Source: Pseudomonadota bacterium (GTDB lineage Bacteria > Pseudomonadota > Gammaproteobacteria > Burkholderiales > Thiobacillaceae). Taken from it: 64,000 nt of DNA. The translations under genes were made by a program, and so were the position numbers. The stretch lies in contig JAJXUA010000002.1 of NCBI GenBank assembly GCA_021783275.1, positions 1-64,000 on the forward strand, read 5' to 3'. Below the pieces are notes generated by a model. It was not told the origin of the DNA, did not search any database, and was given only the letters and a program-made list of their open reading frames with translations. Positions 37,485 through 47,593 of the stretch are shown in pieces. The first letter of the stretch is position 1, and each line of letters starts with the position of its first letter.

Positions 37485-38579
37485 ATGTCACGCGATTTAC
37501 TGATCCGCATCTTGCGGGCACCTGATGCTGTCTCCCGCTTGTCGATGAGCGAATGGGACACGCTGGTGCGCCAGGCGCGCGCAGCCGGCTTGCTGGCACG
37601 TCTGGCCTATCGGCTGCGCAAGCACGGACAGATTGAAGTCATCCCCGCTACGGTTCGCTGGCATTTCGAAGCTGCTGAAACCCTGGCCGACAAGCAGCGT
37701 CTGGCCGTGACCTGGGAACTCCAGCAGATACGCGACGCGCTGGACGACCTGAACATCCCCCTGATCGTGCTAAAGGGCGCAGCGTACGTCGCGGCCAATC
37801 TGCCCGCTGCGGAAGGACGGATGTTTAACGACATCGATATTCTGGTGCCGCGCGACCGGCTTGAGCAGGCAGAATCATCACTCATGCTGTCGGGCTGGCA
37901 CCCCACCCACCTGTCTGAATACGACAAACGCTATTACCGCCGCTGGATGCACGAACTGCCGCCCTTGCAGCATGTGCAACGCGATACGGTGATTGATGTG
38001 CACCATGCCATTTTGCCGATTACCGCACGCTATCACCCCGACTCAGGCAAGCTGCACAGCCGCGCGGTGGCGGTTGATCTGCTGCCGGGCATACAGGTAC
38101 TGTCGAGTGAAGACCGCATCCTGCATTCGGCCACGCATTTGTTCCATGATGGCGAACTGCCCCATGGCCTGCGCGACCTGACCGATCTCGACCTGCTGCT
38201 GCGTGACGTCTCCGATGAGGCTGAATTCTGGCCCCGCCTGATTGCACGCGCCGAAGAGCTCCAGCTCGGGCGTTCGCTGTATTACGCCGTGCGCTATGTG
38301 CGTCATTTCATGGATACGCCGGTACCCGACAGCGCCCTGAGGGCACTGTCTCCCCTGGGTCCCAACCCCTACACGCGCGCCCTGATGGATGCCATCTTCA
38401 AGCGCGTGCTGATGCCCGCCCACGCCAGCTGTAACGATGCGTTCACCTCCAGCGCGCGGCTGGCGGCTTTCATCCGCGCGCACTGGCTGCGGATGCCGGC
38501 CCATTTGCTGATTCCGCATCTGGTTCACAAAGCCTGGCTCAGCGTCACGCCTGGCGACAGCGCGCCAAAAGCTGCTTGA
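37485..38579 (+). CDS. Nucleotidyltransferase-family protein (NTP_transf_5-like)
   Basis: ...DDLNIPLIVLKGAAYVAANLPAAEGRMFNDIDILVPRDRLEQAE... Confidence 0.83.
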   Translation: MSRDLLIRILRAPDAVSRLSMSEWDTLVRQARAAGLLARLAYRLRKHGQIEVIPATVRWHFEAAETLADKQRLAVTWELQQIRDALDDLNIPLIVLKGAAYVAANLPAAEGRMFNDIDILVPRDRLEQAESSLMLSGWHPTHLSEYDKRYYRRWMHELPPLQHVQRDTVIDVHHAILPITARYHPDSGKLHSRAVAVDLLPGIQVLSSEDRILHSATHLFHDGELPHGLRDLTDLDLLLRDVSDEAEFWPRLIARAEELQLGRSLYYAVRYVRHFMDTPVPDSALRALSPLGPNPYTRALMDAIFKRVLMPAHASCNDAFTSSARLAAFIRAHWLRMPAHLLIPHLVHKAWLSVTPGDSAPKAA

Positions 38580-38640
38580 CGCTGACGCGTTCAGACGTAT
38601 AATTCCCGACTATTCCACTCAAGTATTAGCAGGAGCTTCC

Positions 38641-38961
38641 ATGACCCCTCTCGACCGTATCCGCGACCAAGTCACCGGCAACAACATCGTTCTGTACATG
38701 AAGGGCACGCCCCAGTTTCCGCAATGCGGTTTTTCGTCACGCGCGGCGCAGGTGCTGCAAGCCTGCGGCGTCAATGATTTTCTGGCAGTGAATGTGCTGG
38801 CTGACCCGGAGATTTTCGAAAACCTGAAGTACTACGCCAACTGGCCGACCTTCCCCCAGCTGTATGTGAAGGGCGAGCTGGTCGGCGGTTGCGACATCAT
38901 GATCGAGATGTATCAGAAGGGCGAAATCCAGAAACTGCTGGAAGAAGCCCAAACCGCCTGA
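38641..38961 (+). CDS. grxD: Monothiol glutaredoxin, Grx4 family
   Basis: IVLYMKGTPQFPQCGFSSRAAQVLQACGV...NWPTFPQLYVKGELVGGCDI. Confidence 0.97.
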   Translation: MTPLDRIRDQVTGNNIVLYMKGTPQFPQCGFSSRAAQVLQACGVNDFLAVNVLADPEIFENLKYYANWPTFPQLYVKGELVGGCDIMIEMYQKGEIQKLLEEAQTA

Positions 38962-38972
38962 GCGCCTCCATC

Positions 38973-39009
38973 GCACAAAAAAGCCGACTGCGTGTCGGCT
39001 TTTTTGTGC
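38973..39009. terminator. Bidirectional rho-independent terminator between grxD and ntrC
   Basis: GCACAAAAAAGCCGAC-tgcgt-GTCGGCTTTTTTGTGC. Confidence 0.9.
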
Positions 39010-39048
39010 GCAGCGCCTGTCAGCAGCGTGTATCACGCTGACGGCCGA

Positions 39049-40467
39049 TCACTTGACCTCCGCGCCACCGGATTCCCCATTCATCCCCAGTTCATGGATT
39101 TTTCGCGTCAGGGTATTGCGCCCCCATCCCAGCAAATGCGCCGCTTCGATGCGGCGTCCCCCGGTATGGCGCAACGCCACTTCAATCAGGGTTTTTTCAT
39201 ACGATTGGGTCAGTTCGTCGAGTATGGCCGCTTCGCCGCGTGCCAGGCGCGCGCCCGCTTCTGCCGCCAGCCCCTGTAACCAGTCACCCCCGGTCGGTTC
39301 GACATTACCCTGCATCAAGTCGGAAGGCAGGTCGCCCACCTGCACCACCTGACCCGGAGCCATGACGGTGAGGTAATGACTGACGTTTTCAAGCTGGCGC
39401 ACGTTGCCGCTCCAAGGCAGGCTCACCAGGGTTTTCAGCGCGTTATCCGATACGCCTTTGGCTTCCATGCCCAGTTCGCGTGCGCTTTTTTGCATGAAGT
39501 GCCGCACCAGCAGCGGTATGTCTTCACGCCTTTCGCGCAGGCTGGGCAGGCGCAGGCGGATGACGTTGAGGCGGTGAAACAGGTCTTCACGAAACAGCCC
39601 CTCGCGTACCCGCACTTCCAGATCCTGATGGGTTGCAGCGATCACCCGTACGTTGACCTTGAGCGGGGTATGTCCGCCCACGCGATAGAACTGACCATCG
39701 GCCAGTACGCGCAGCAAGCGGGTTTGCAGTTCGGCGGGCATGTCGCCGATTTCATCGAGAAACAGGGTTCCGCCGTCGGCCTGCTCGAAACGCCCTCGCC
39801 GCTGTGCGGCAGCACCCGTAAAGGCCCCCCGCTCGTGGCCGAACAATTCGGATTCCAGCAAATCGCGTGGAATGGCGGCGGTATTCAATGCGATGAAGGG
39901 GCCACTCGCGCGTGGACTGTGGCGATGCAGGGCGCGCGCGACCAGCTCCTTGCCGCTGCCGGATTCGCCGGTAATCAGCACCGTGGCATGCGACTGCGCG
40001 AGCCGGCCGATGGCGCGAAACACTTCCTGCATCGCAGGGGCCTGGCCAAGAATTTCGGGCACCGGCGCATCACTCGTCATCGGCACATCCCGGCTGGCGT
40101 TTTCTGCCAGGGCACGACGCACCAGTTCCAGCGCCTGATCGACATCAAACGGCTTGGGCAGATATTCGAACGCGCCGCCCTGAAAAGCTGCGACCGCGCT
40201 GTCGAGATCGGAATACGCGGTCATGATGATGACCGGCACTTTGGGCAGACGCTCTTTCAGCGATTGCAACAACTCCAGGCCTGACACGCCGGGCATGCGG
40301 ATGTCGGACAGCACCGCAGTGGGCGTGCTGCGGTCGAGTTCGCGCAGGGCATCGCTGCCCGCGCTGAAGACCATGCAGGGGATATCTTCGCGCAACAGCG
40401 CTTTTTCGAGCACCCAGCGGATGGAACGGTCGTCGTCGATGATCCAGACACAAATTGATTTAGACAT
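39049..40467 (-). CDS. ntrC: Nitrogen regulation response regulator NtrC
   Basis: ICVWIIDDDRSIRWVLEKAL; AAA+ GESGSGKELVARALH, GAFTGA; Fis-type HTH. Confidence 0.96.
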   Translation of the reverse strand: MSKSICVWIIDDDRSIRWVLEKALLREDIPCMVFSAGSDALRELDRSTPTAVLSDIRMPGVSGLELLQSLKERLPKVPVIIMTAYSDLDSAVAAFQGGAFEYLPKPFDVDQALELVRRALAENASRDVPMTSDAPVPEILGQAPAMQEVFRAIGRLAQSHATVLITGESGSGKELVARALHRHSPRASGPFIALNTAAIPRDLLESELFGHERGAFTGAAAQRRGRFEQADGGTLFLDEIGDMPAELQTRLLRVLADGQFYRVGGHTPLKVNVRVIAATHQDLEVRVREGLFREDLFHRLNVIRLRLPSLRERREDIPLLVRHFMQKSARELGMEAKGVSDNALKTLVSLPWSGNVRQLENVSHYLTVMAPGQVVQVGDLPSDLMQGNVEPTGGDWLQGLAAEAGARLARGEAAILDELTQSYEKTLIEVALRHTGGRRIEAAHLLGWGRNTLTRKIHELGMNGESGGAEVK

Positions 40468-40472
40468 GATGT

Positions 40473-41540
40473 TCAGCCGGGTAAAGGTAGAAAAATCGAG
40501 AATACGGTATGGCCGGGACGGCTTTCACAGTCGATAGTGCCGTGGTTCTGCGCAATCAGGGTCTGGGCGACTGCCAACCCCAAACCGCTGCCGCCTTCGC
40601 GTCCAGACACCAGCGGGAAAAAAATCTGCTCGCGGATTTCATCCGGGATACCCGGGCCATCATCGATGATTTCAACGCGCATTCCCAATTGATAGCGTCG
40701 GCTTTCCAGTGTGATCTGGCGCGCCACCCGCGTCCGGAAAATGATCTGCCCCTGACCATGCATGGCCTGCACGGCGTTGCGCGCAATGTTGAGGGTAGAC
40801 TGGATCAGCTGTTCCGCGTCGGCGCGGATATCCGGCAGGCTGGTGTCGTAGTCACGCCGCAGTTTGACACTGGGGGTTTCGGCCAGCGTCAGGCTGCGTA
40901 CGCGCTCCAGCACTTCATGAATATTGACCGCCCCAAATTGAGGCATACGATGCGGCGTCAGCAAACGCTCCATCAGCGATTGCAAACGATCTGATTCCTT
41001 GATGATGACCTGGGTGTATTCACGCAGGGATTCACGCGGCAGTTCGTGCTCCAGCAGCTGCGCGGCGCCCCGGATACCTCCCAGCGGATTCTTGATTTCA
41101 TGCGCCAGATTGCGCAGCAACTCGCGGCTGGCTTCCTGCTGCAAACGCGCCTGCTCCAGCCGGGCAATCCGCATGTGCGGGTCAATGGCACGCATTTCGA
41201 TCAGCACGCCTTCGGGCGGATTGTCCAGGGGAGACACACTGCACCCCAGGCGTATCGCAAGGTGGCCGTTAACGGCCACTTCCAGCTCATACTCGATAAC
41301 GGTTTCCAGTGAAGAACGCGCCGCGTGGATAGCCCCGAGCAATTCCGGGCTGCGGGCAAACGCGTGGCCGACCGTATCGCCCACCAGTAGTACACCGGAA
41401 ATCCCGAGCAGCGATTCTGTCGCCGGATTGACGTAGCGGATGACATCATCCGCACCCAGCACCACCACACTGGTCGCCAGATTATCCAGTCCGGAAAACT
41501 CACGGGAGGGGAATGCCATACTGCTCATGCGTACAGGCAA
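40473..41540 (-). CDS. ntrB: Nitrogen regulation sensor kinase NtrB
   Basis: PAS; LRNLAHEIKNPLGGIRGAAQLLEHEL; DDGPGIP. Confidence 0.95.
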   Translation of the reverse strand: MPVRMSSMAFPSREFSGLDNLATSVVVLGADDVIRYVNPATESLLGISGVLLVGDTVGHAFARSPELLGAIHAARSSLETVIEYELEVAVNGHLAIRLGCSVSPLDNPPEGVLIEMRAIDPHMRIARLEQARLQQEASRELLRNLAHEIKNPLGGIRGAAQLLEHELPRESLREYTQVIIKESDRLQSLMERLLTPHRMPQFGAVNIHEVLERVRSLTLAETPSVKLRRDYDTSLPDIRADAEQLIQSTLNIARNAVQAMHGQGQIIFRTRVARQITLESRRYQLGMRVEIIDDGPGIPDEIREQIFFPLVSGREGGSGLGLAVAQTLIAQNHGTIDCESRPGHTVFSIFLPLPG

Positions 41541-41711
41541 AGCACTGATTGTGCCAAGCCCGGAATGATGCGATTCGACACGAGCCCCTGTTTCATCAGG
41601 ACGCGCGGTTTCGATTCCGGATCAGCCCGTGGCACCAAGCCAGGCTCATGACGGTGCAGAATCACATCGAGGCGCAGGCACAAAAGCCGTATTGATGGGG
41701 AATCGGACTGG

Positions 41712-42182
41712 CTATTTCAGATTCGCCAGTTCACGCTGGATGGAGGCAACGTTTTGTTCATGCTGCTGCACCGTTGCGCGCAATTTTTTAACCCGGTTGA
41801 GATAGCTCACATCGGTGGCGCGCTCTCCCGGCTGGAGTCGCTGACCCAGCGCCAGCTGGCGCTTGGCTTCATCCGCATTGGCACGCTCGCCGTTGATCTC
41901 GTCCTGCAGAACCTGGCGGCGGATATCGTCGCGGCGTTTCTGCGTGCCCGCATCGATGCGCGGAAAATCGGTCGGGCTGGGCGAATAGGAAGCCCGCCGG
42001 GTGGGCTTGCCACCAGAATTTACCGCGCTTGGCGAATCCGGCAGATCAATGCGGCGCGCGCCTTTTTTATAGACATCGGTAAACGTGACCTGGCCGCTTT
42101 CATCGACGTATTTGTAGATTTCCGCCTGCGTGGGCGCAGCCAGAAACAGGCACAGCAAGAGAGTAAAGCGCAGTCTGAACAT
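41712..42182 (-). CDS. DUF4124-type secreted protein
   Basis: Signal peptide, then EIYKYVDESGQVTFTDVYKKGARRIDLP. Confidence 0.82.
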   Translation of the reverse strand: MFRLRFTLLLCLFLAAPTQAEIYKYVDESGQVTFTDVYKKGARRIDLPDSPSAVNSGGKPTRRASYSPSPTDFPRIDAGTQKRRDDIRRQVLQDEINGERANADEAKRQLALGQRLQPGERATDVSYLNRVKKLRATVQQHEQNVASIQRELANLK

Positions 42183-42242
42183 AGGCGGGAATGTTGTGTA
42201 CCCCCATGATTACGGTCAAAAACGGGCCAGCTTAAACCCATG

Positions 42243-42267
42243 AAAAAGGGCGGCTTGCGCCGCCCTT
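42243..42267 (-). terminator. Terminator of glnA
   Basis: Minus strand AAGGGCGGCgcaaGCCGCCCTTTTTCA. Confidence 0.85.
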
Positions 42268-42288
42268 CCGTGCCCTGCTTTTTCGCGC

Positions 42289-43698
42289 TTACAGCGAGTA
42301 GTACATCGCGAACTCGACCGGGTGGGTCGTCATGCGGAACTTGGTCACTTCCTGCATTTTCAGCTCGATGTAGGCGTCGATCATGTCGTTGGTGAACACA
42401 CCACCACGGGTCAGGAACTCGTGATCTTTCTTCAGTTCGTCGAGTGCCATTTCCAGGCTGTGGCAAACCTTCGGAATCTTCGCGTCCTCTTCCGGCGGCA
42501 GGTCGTACAAGTCCTTGTCGGCGGGGTCGCCGGGGTGAATCTTGTTCTGGATGCCGTCCAGGCCCGCCATCATCAGCGCGGCGAAACACAGGTAGGGGTT
42601 GGCCGTGGGATCGGGGAAGCGGGTTTCGATGCGGCGGGCTTTCACCGACGCAGCAATCGGGATGCGGATCGACGCCGAACGGTTACGCGCCGAGTAGGCG
42701 AGCATGACCGGCGCTTCGAAGCCCGGCACCAGACGCTTGTAGGAGTTGGTCGACGGGTTGGTGATCGCGTTCAACGCCTTGGCGTGCTTGATGATGCCGC
42801 CGATGTAGTACAGGCACATTTCCGACAGGCCGGCGTAGCCGTCGCCGGCGAACAGGTTCTTGCCGTCCTTCCACAGCGACTGGTGGACGTGCATACCCGA
42901 GCCGTTGTCGCCGACGATGGGCTTGGGCATGAAGGTCGCGGTCTTGCCGTAGGCGTGGGCGACGTTCTGCACGATGTATTTCAGCGTCTGGGTCCAGTCG
43001 GCGCGCTTGGTCAGCGTCGAGAACATGGTGCCGATTTCGCACTGGCCGGCGGTCGCGACTTCGTGGTGGAAGACTTCGACCGGGATGCCAGCTTCTTCCA
43101 GTGCCATCACCATGGCAGCACGAATGTCCTGCAGCGAATCGACTGGCGGGACGGGGAAATAGCCGCCCTTGATGCCGGGACGGTGGCCGGTGTTGCCGTT
43201 TTCGAATTTCTCGGCTGACGACCAGGCCGCTTCTTCCGAATTGATCTGCACGCCGCAGCCCGACATGTTGTCGTGCCAGGTGATCGAATCAAAAATGAAG
43301 AACTCGGGCTCGGGGCCGAAGTAAGCAGTGTCGGCGATGCCGGTCGACTTGAGGTAAGCCTCGGCGCGCTTGGCGACCGAACGCGGGTCGCGCTCGTAGC
43401 CTTTGCCGTCGGACGGCTCGATCACGTCGCAGGTCAGGATCAGCGTGGTTTCATCGAAGAAGGGGTCGATAAAGGCCGAATCCGGGTCGGCTTTCAGCAG
43501 CATGTCGGAGGCTTGAATACCTTTCCAGCCGGCGATCGATGAGCCGTCGAACGGGTGGCCGTCTTCAAACCACTCTTCGGTGACGATGCGCGCCGGAATC
43601 GAAACGTGCTGCTCTTTGCCACGGGTATCGGTGAAGCGCAAATCAACGAATTTGACTTCGCTGTCAGCGATTTTTTTAAGCACATCGGCCACGACCAT
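42289..43698 (-). CDS. glnA: Glutamine synthetase type I
   Basis: [22 protein letters not shown]...[30 protein letters not shown]. Confidence 0.98.
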   Translation of the reverse strand: MVVADVLKKIADSEVKFVDLRFTDTRGKEQHVSIPARIVTEEWFEDGHPFDGSSIAGWKGIQASDMLLKADPDSAFIDPFFDETTLILTCDVIEPSDGKGYERDPRSVAKRAEAYLKSTGIADTAYFGPEPEFFIFDSITWHDNMSGCGVQINSEEAAWSSAEKFENGNTGHRPGIKGGYFPVPPVDSLQDIRAAMVMALEEAGIPVEVFHHEVATAGQCEIGTMFSTLTKRADWTQTLKYIVQNVAHAYGKTATFMPKPIVGDNGSGMHVHQSLWKDGKNLFAGDGYAGLSEMCLYYIGGIIKHAKALNAITNPSTNSYKRLVPGFEAPVMLAYSARNRSASIRIPIAASVKARRIETRFPDPTANPYLCFAALMMAGLDGIQNKIHPGDPADKDLYDLPPEEDAKIPKVCHSLEMALDELKKDHEFLTRGGVFTNDMIDAYIELKMQEVTKFRMTTHPVEFAMYYSL

Positions 43699-43790
43699 GC
43701 TGAATCTCCTGGAATCTGAAATGGATAAATTAAAAACGACGTTGCAGGCCGCACGTACAGGCTAACGGCCAGACTACAACCCTGATGGGT

Positions 43791-43806
43791 AGCAGCAACC
43801 ATGCCA
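43791..43806 (-). promoter_or_regulatory. Putative sigma-54 promoter of glnA
   Basis: Minus strand TGGCATGGTTGCTGCT (GG-N10-GC). Confidence 0.5.
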
Positions 43807-43913
43807 TGCGAAAAAACCAGCCGCCGGGCATTGTGCCATAAGGCCATCCGTCCCTGTTGGCCACCCCACCCTGGCTAACTATGCTTTATCTTAGTGCATT
43901 GTGTATCACAAAC

Positions 43914-43928
43914 GCACTTTATTGGTGC
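43914..43928. promoter_or_regulatory. NtrC upstream activator site for glnA
   Basis: GCACTTTATTGGTGC matches the NtrC GCAC-N6-GGTGC pattern, ~110 bp upstream of the putative -24/-12. Confidence 0.7.
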
Positions 43929-43973
43929 CTTGTTGTGGCCACCCACGAGCTGCCTATACTGGAGCAAGCATAA

Positions 43974-44441
43974 ATGGAGCAAGACATGGGCCGGATTACC
44001 GAACTTCTCGACGCAGCGCACGCGCGCAGTCCACAACTGAACTTGGGATATGCCGGTGCCCTGCTCCCTCACGAAGCCTATGAACTGCTGCAACGGGCAC
44101 CCGGCGCACGCCTCGTCGATGTGCGCTCACGCGCTGAGATCGATCTGGTCGGCGCGATACCTGAAACGATCAATATCGAATGGCAATCCTGGCCGGGCTG
44201 GGTTGCCAATCCGCATTTCCTGGTTCAACTCGCTCATGCGACCGATCCGGAATCGTTGCTTCTATTTATTTGCCGCAGCGGCGTGCGTTCGCACCATGCT
44301 GCGCTGGCTTGTACCCAGGCAGGGCGCGGCAGTTGCTACAACGTACTGGAAGGATTCGAAGGCGATCTCGACAAATCGACCGGGCACCGCAGTAGCTTGA
44401 ATGGCTGGAAACAGCGCGGCCTGCCCTGGCTGCAAAGCTGA
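43974..44441 (+). CDS. Rhodanese-domain protein
   Basis: RAPGARLVDVRSRAEIDLVGAIPETINIEW...LLLFICRSGVRSHHAA. Confidence 0.9.
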   Translation: MEQDMGRITELLDAAHARSPQLNLGYAGALLPHEAYELLQRAPGARLVDVRSRAEIDLVGAIPETINIEWQSWPGWVANPHFLVQLAHATDPESLLLFICRSGVRSHHAALACTQAGRGSCYNVLEGFEGDLDKSTGHRSSLNGWKQRGLPWLQS

Positions 44442-44479
44442 TTCCTCGCTGACTCCGCGCGCAGTTAGAATAGCGCGCC

Positions 44480-45277
44480 ATGACCGACCGCTACGCCGTA
44501 TTCGGGCATCCTGTTGCCCATTCCCGCTCGCCTTACATTCACGCCGCGTTTGCTCGACAGACGGGGCAGGATATGGCCTATGAAGCGATACTTGCACCCT
44601 GGGATGGCTTTGCGGCCGCGCTTGCCGCGTTTGTGGCCGCCGGGGGATGCGGCGCGAATGTCACGGTTCCGTTCAAGGAAGAAGCACACCAGATCGCCAG
44701 CCGCTTGACCGGGCGCGCCGAACGCGCGGGTGCGGTCAATACCCTGCGCATGGAAGCCGACGGCCTGTTGGGCGACAACACGGATGGCGCAGGACTGGTC
44801 GCGGATCTGACCCACAATCTGGACTATCCACTGGATGGCAAACGCATCCTGCTACTGGGTGCCGGTGGCGCAGCGCGCGGGGTGATGGCCCCTCTGCTCG
44901 ATCAGCATCCCGCTGCGCTGGTGATTGCCAATCGCACAGTCGATCGCGCGCAGGCACTGGCTGACGCGTTTGGCGGCTGCGTTGTGGCGTGTGCGTATAC
45001 CGAAGCAGACGACAGCTTTGACCTGATCATCAATGCCACGTCGGCCAGTCTGGCCGGGGAACTCCCGCCAATCTCTCCGCGCTGCTTCGGTTCCCATACG
45101 CTGGCGTACGACATGATGTACGGGCAGTTCACCCCCTTCATGCACCTTGCCCGCGAACACGGCGCTGTAACAGCGGACGGACTTGGCATGCTGGTCGAGC
45201 AGGCAGCCGAAGCCTTCTTCGTCTGGCGCGGCATCCGCCCGGATACCGCGCCCGTCATCGCCGCGTTGCGCGCATGA
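44480..45277 (+). CDS. aroE: Shikimate dehydrogenase
   Basis: [24 protein letters not shown]...[12 protein letters not shown]...[10 protein letters not shown]. Confidence 0.97.
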   Translation: MTDRYAVFGHPVAHSRSPYIHAAFARQTGQDMAYEAILAPWDGFAAALAAFVAAGGCGANVTVPFKEEAHQIASRLTGRAERAGAVNTLRMEADGLLGDNTDGAGLVADLTHNLDYPLDGKRILLLGAGGAARGVMAPLLDQHPAALVIANRTVDRAQALADAFGGCVVACAYTEADDSFDLIINATSASLAGELPPISPRCFGSHTLAYDMMYGQFTPFMHLAREHGAVTADGLGMLVEQAAEAFFVWRGIRPDTAPVIAALRA

Positions 45278-45975
45278 TCCGCACCACCCTGCGCTGGGTG
45301 CGCAATGGCCTGCTCACGGCCCTCACCCTGGTGTTGCTGTATCAGGTCTGGATATTTGCCCACGTACTGTGGTGGATTGATCACAATCCCGCCTCGACGG
45401 CCTTTATGGCCGCCGGGCTGGCGCGCCAGCAAAGTCAGAATCCCGATGCCGAACTGCGTCACAAGTGGGTGGCGTATGAGCAGATTTCGAATCAGCTGAA
45501 ACGCGCCGTGATCGCGGCGGAGGATGCGAAATTTCTCGATCACGAAGGCTTCGACGTTAAGGGGATTGAAGCTGCGGTAAAAAAGAACCTGAAAAAAGGC
45601 CGACTGGTGGCGGGCGGTTCGACGATCAGCCAGCAACTGGCCAAGAATCTTTTTCTGTCCGGTGAGCGCAGTTTTCTGCGCAAGGGGCAGGAAGCAGTCA
45701 TTACCCTGATGATCGAGTCCACCTGGAGCAAACGCCGCATTCTTGAGGTGTACCTCAATGTCATCGAATGGGGTAACGGCATTTATGGGGCCGAAGCGGC
45801 GGCACGGCGCTATTACAAAAAATCCGCAGCCCGCCTGAGCCGCGACCAGGCGGCACGCATGGCCGCGATGGTGCCGAATCCCCGCTGGTATGAAAACCAC
45901 CGGAACTCGCGCAGCTATCAACGGCGGGTCAGTCTGATCAAACGCTACATGCAGTATTCACGCGTGCCGCTGTAA
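45274..45975 (+). CDS. mtgA: Monofunctional peptidoglycan transglycosylase
   Basis: [21 protein letters not shown]...[16 protein letters not shown]. Confidence 0.96.
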   Translation: MIRTTLRWVRNGLLTALTLVLLYQVWIFAHVLWWIDHNPASTAFMAAGLARQQSQNPDAELRHKWVAYEQISNQLKRAVIAAEDAKFLDHEGFDVKGIEAAVKKNLKKGRLVAGGSTISQQLAKNLFLSGERSFLRKGQEAVITLMIESTWSKRRILEVYLNVIEWGNGIYGAEAAARRYYKKSAARLSRDQAARMAAMVPNPRWYENHRNSRSYQRRVSLIKRYMQYSRVPL

Positions 45976-46035
45976 ACCCCGCCAGCGCGGGCGGCATCGC
46001 GCGTTACAATCGCGGGGTTTTCACCCCTGCCGCCC

Positions 46036-47475
46036 ATGACCGACACTTTCGAAAATCACTCGCAGGAAACGCTCGAAGCGCATCTTGTGCAGGTGCAGAC
46101 GCTGCTCGCCAAAATGCGTCTGGTGGAGGAGCTCGTCCACCGGCAGGGTGGGCCACGTCAGACCCTGGTCGAAAATCTGGTGCACAAGCAGCATCTGGCC
46201 GAGTTGCACCGCCAGATTGAAATTCTGCACCCGGCGGATATCGCCTACATCCTGGAAGCGCTGCCGCTGCAGGAACGCAGGCTGGTGTGGGAGATGGTCG
46301 GCGCGGAAAACGACGGCGAAATCCTGCTGGAAGTTTCCGACTCGGTACGCGAATCGCTGATCCAGACCATGGACAAGGCCGAGTTGCTGGCCGCTGCCGA
46401 ATCACTCGACACCGACGAAATCGCAGATATTGCGGCCGATCTGCCGCAGGACGTGATCCAGGAACTGCTCACTTCGCTGGACGTGCAGAAACGCGCCCGC
46501 CTGCAGTCAGCGCTGTCCTTTCCCGAAGACAGTGTCGGCGCGCTGATGGACTATGAAATGGTCACGATCCGTGTGGACGTGACGCTGGAAGTGGCCTTGC
46601 GCTATCTGCGGCGGCTGGGCGAGCTCCCCGACCAGCTCGACAAACTCTTCGTGGTGGACCACGACAAGCTGATCGGCGTGCTGCCGCTCAAACGCCTGCT
46701 GACCACGGATCCCGAAGCATCCGTGGCTGCCGTGATGGTCGAGGACTTCGTCAAGTTTCATCCCGAAGATGAAGCCCACGAAGCGGCCCAGGCATTCGAA
46801 CGCTACGACCTGGTGATGGCTCCGGTGGTGGATGCGCAGGGACGCCTGATCGGCCGCCTCACCGTCGATGCCGTGGTGGACTACATCCGAGAATCGGCCG
46901 ATTCGGACATGCTGTCGATGGCCGGCCTGAAAGAAGAAGAAGACCTGTTTTCCACTGTGTGGAACGCCGCGAAAAACCGCTGGATGTGGCTGGCCATCAA
47001 CCTGTGTACGGCCTTTGTTGCCTCGCGGGTGATCGGCGCGTTTGAGGGCAGCATCGAAAAACTCGCTGCGCTGGCGGCATTAATGCCCATCATCGCCGGC
47101 ATCGGCGGCAATTCGGGCAACCAGACGATCACCCTCATCATTCGCGGTCTTGCGCTCGGGCATATCACACCGGCCAACGCGAAGCGGCTGGTGCTGAAAG
47201 AACTCGGCGTCGCCATATTGAACGGTCTGGTGTGGGGTTCGGTCGTCGGCGTATTTGCCTGGCTGCTGTATGACAATCCGGCGCTCGGCGGGGTGATGGC
47301 GCTGGCGATGCTGCTCAATCTGCTGGTAGCCGCGCTGGCCGGGATTTTCATTCCCATGACGCTGGAACGCGTGAAGCGCGACCCGGCGATCGGCTCGTCG
47401 GTACTGCTCACGTTTGTGACCGACAGCATGGGATTTTTCATTTTCCTCGGCCTGGCCACGCTGCTGTTGTTATGA
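46036..47475 (+). CDS. mgtE: Magnesium transporter MgtE
   Basis: MgtE N-domain, CBS domains, PIIAGIGGNSGNQTITLIIRGLALG. Confidence 0.96.
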   Translation: MTDTFENHSQETLEAHLVQVQTLLAKMRLVEELVHRQGGPRQTLVENLVHKQHLAELHRQIEILHPADIAYILEALPLQERRLVWEMVGAENDGEILLEVSDSVRESLIQTMDKAELLAAAESLDTDEIADIAADLPQDVIQELLTSLDVQKRARLQSALSFPEDSVGALMDYEMVTIRVDVTLEVALRYLRRLGELPDQLDKLFVVDHDKLIGVLPLKRLLTTDPEASVAAVMVEDFVKFHPEDEAHEAAQAFERYDLVMAPVVDAQGRLIGRLTVDAVVDYIRESADSDMLSMAGLKEEEDLFSTVWNAAKNRWMWLAINLCTAFVASRVIGAFEGSIEKLAALAALMPIIAGIGGNSGNQTITLIIRGLALGHITPANAKRLVLKELGVAILNGLVWGSVVGVFAWLLYDNPALGGVMALAMLLNLLVAALAGIFIPMTLERVKRDPAIGSSVLLTFVTDSMGFFIFLGLATLLLL

Positions 47476-47489
47476 GATCGAACCCTGCG

Positions 47490-47574
47490 CCACAGAGACA
47501 CGGAGACACGAAGATTTCCATACAGCGGAAGCCCGGCTTATCGTTTTTTTCTCTCTGCCTCTGTGCCTCTGTGG
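47490..47574. repeat. Palindromic intergenic repeat (CCACAGAGACACGGAGACACGAAGA ... TCTCTGCCTCTGTGCCTCTGTGG)
   Basis: Imperfect long inverted repeat at 47490-47513 / 47551-47574. Confidence 0.75.
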
Positions 47575-47593
47575 TGAGAGGGTCTAGTCCTGA

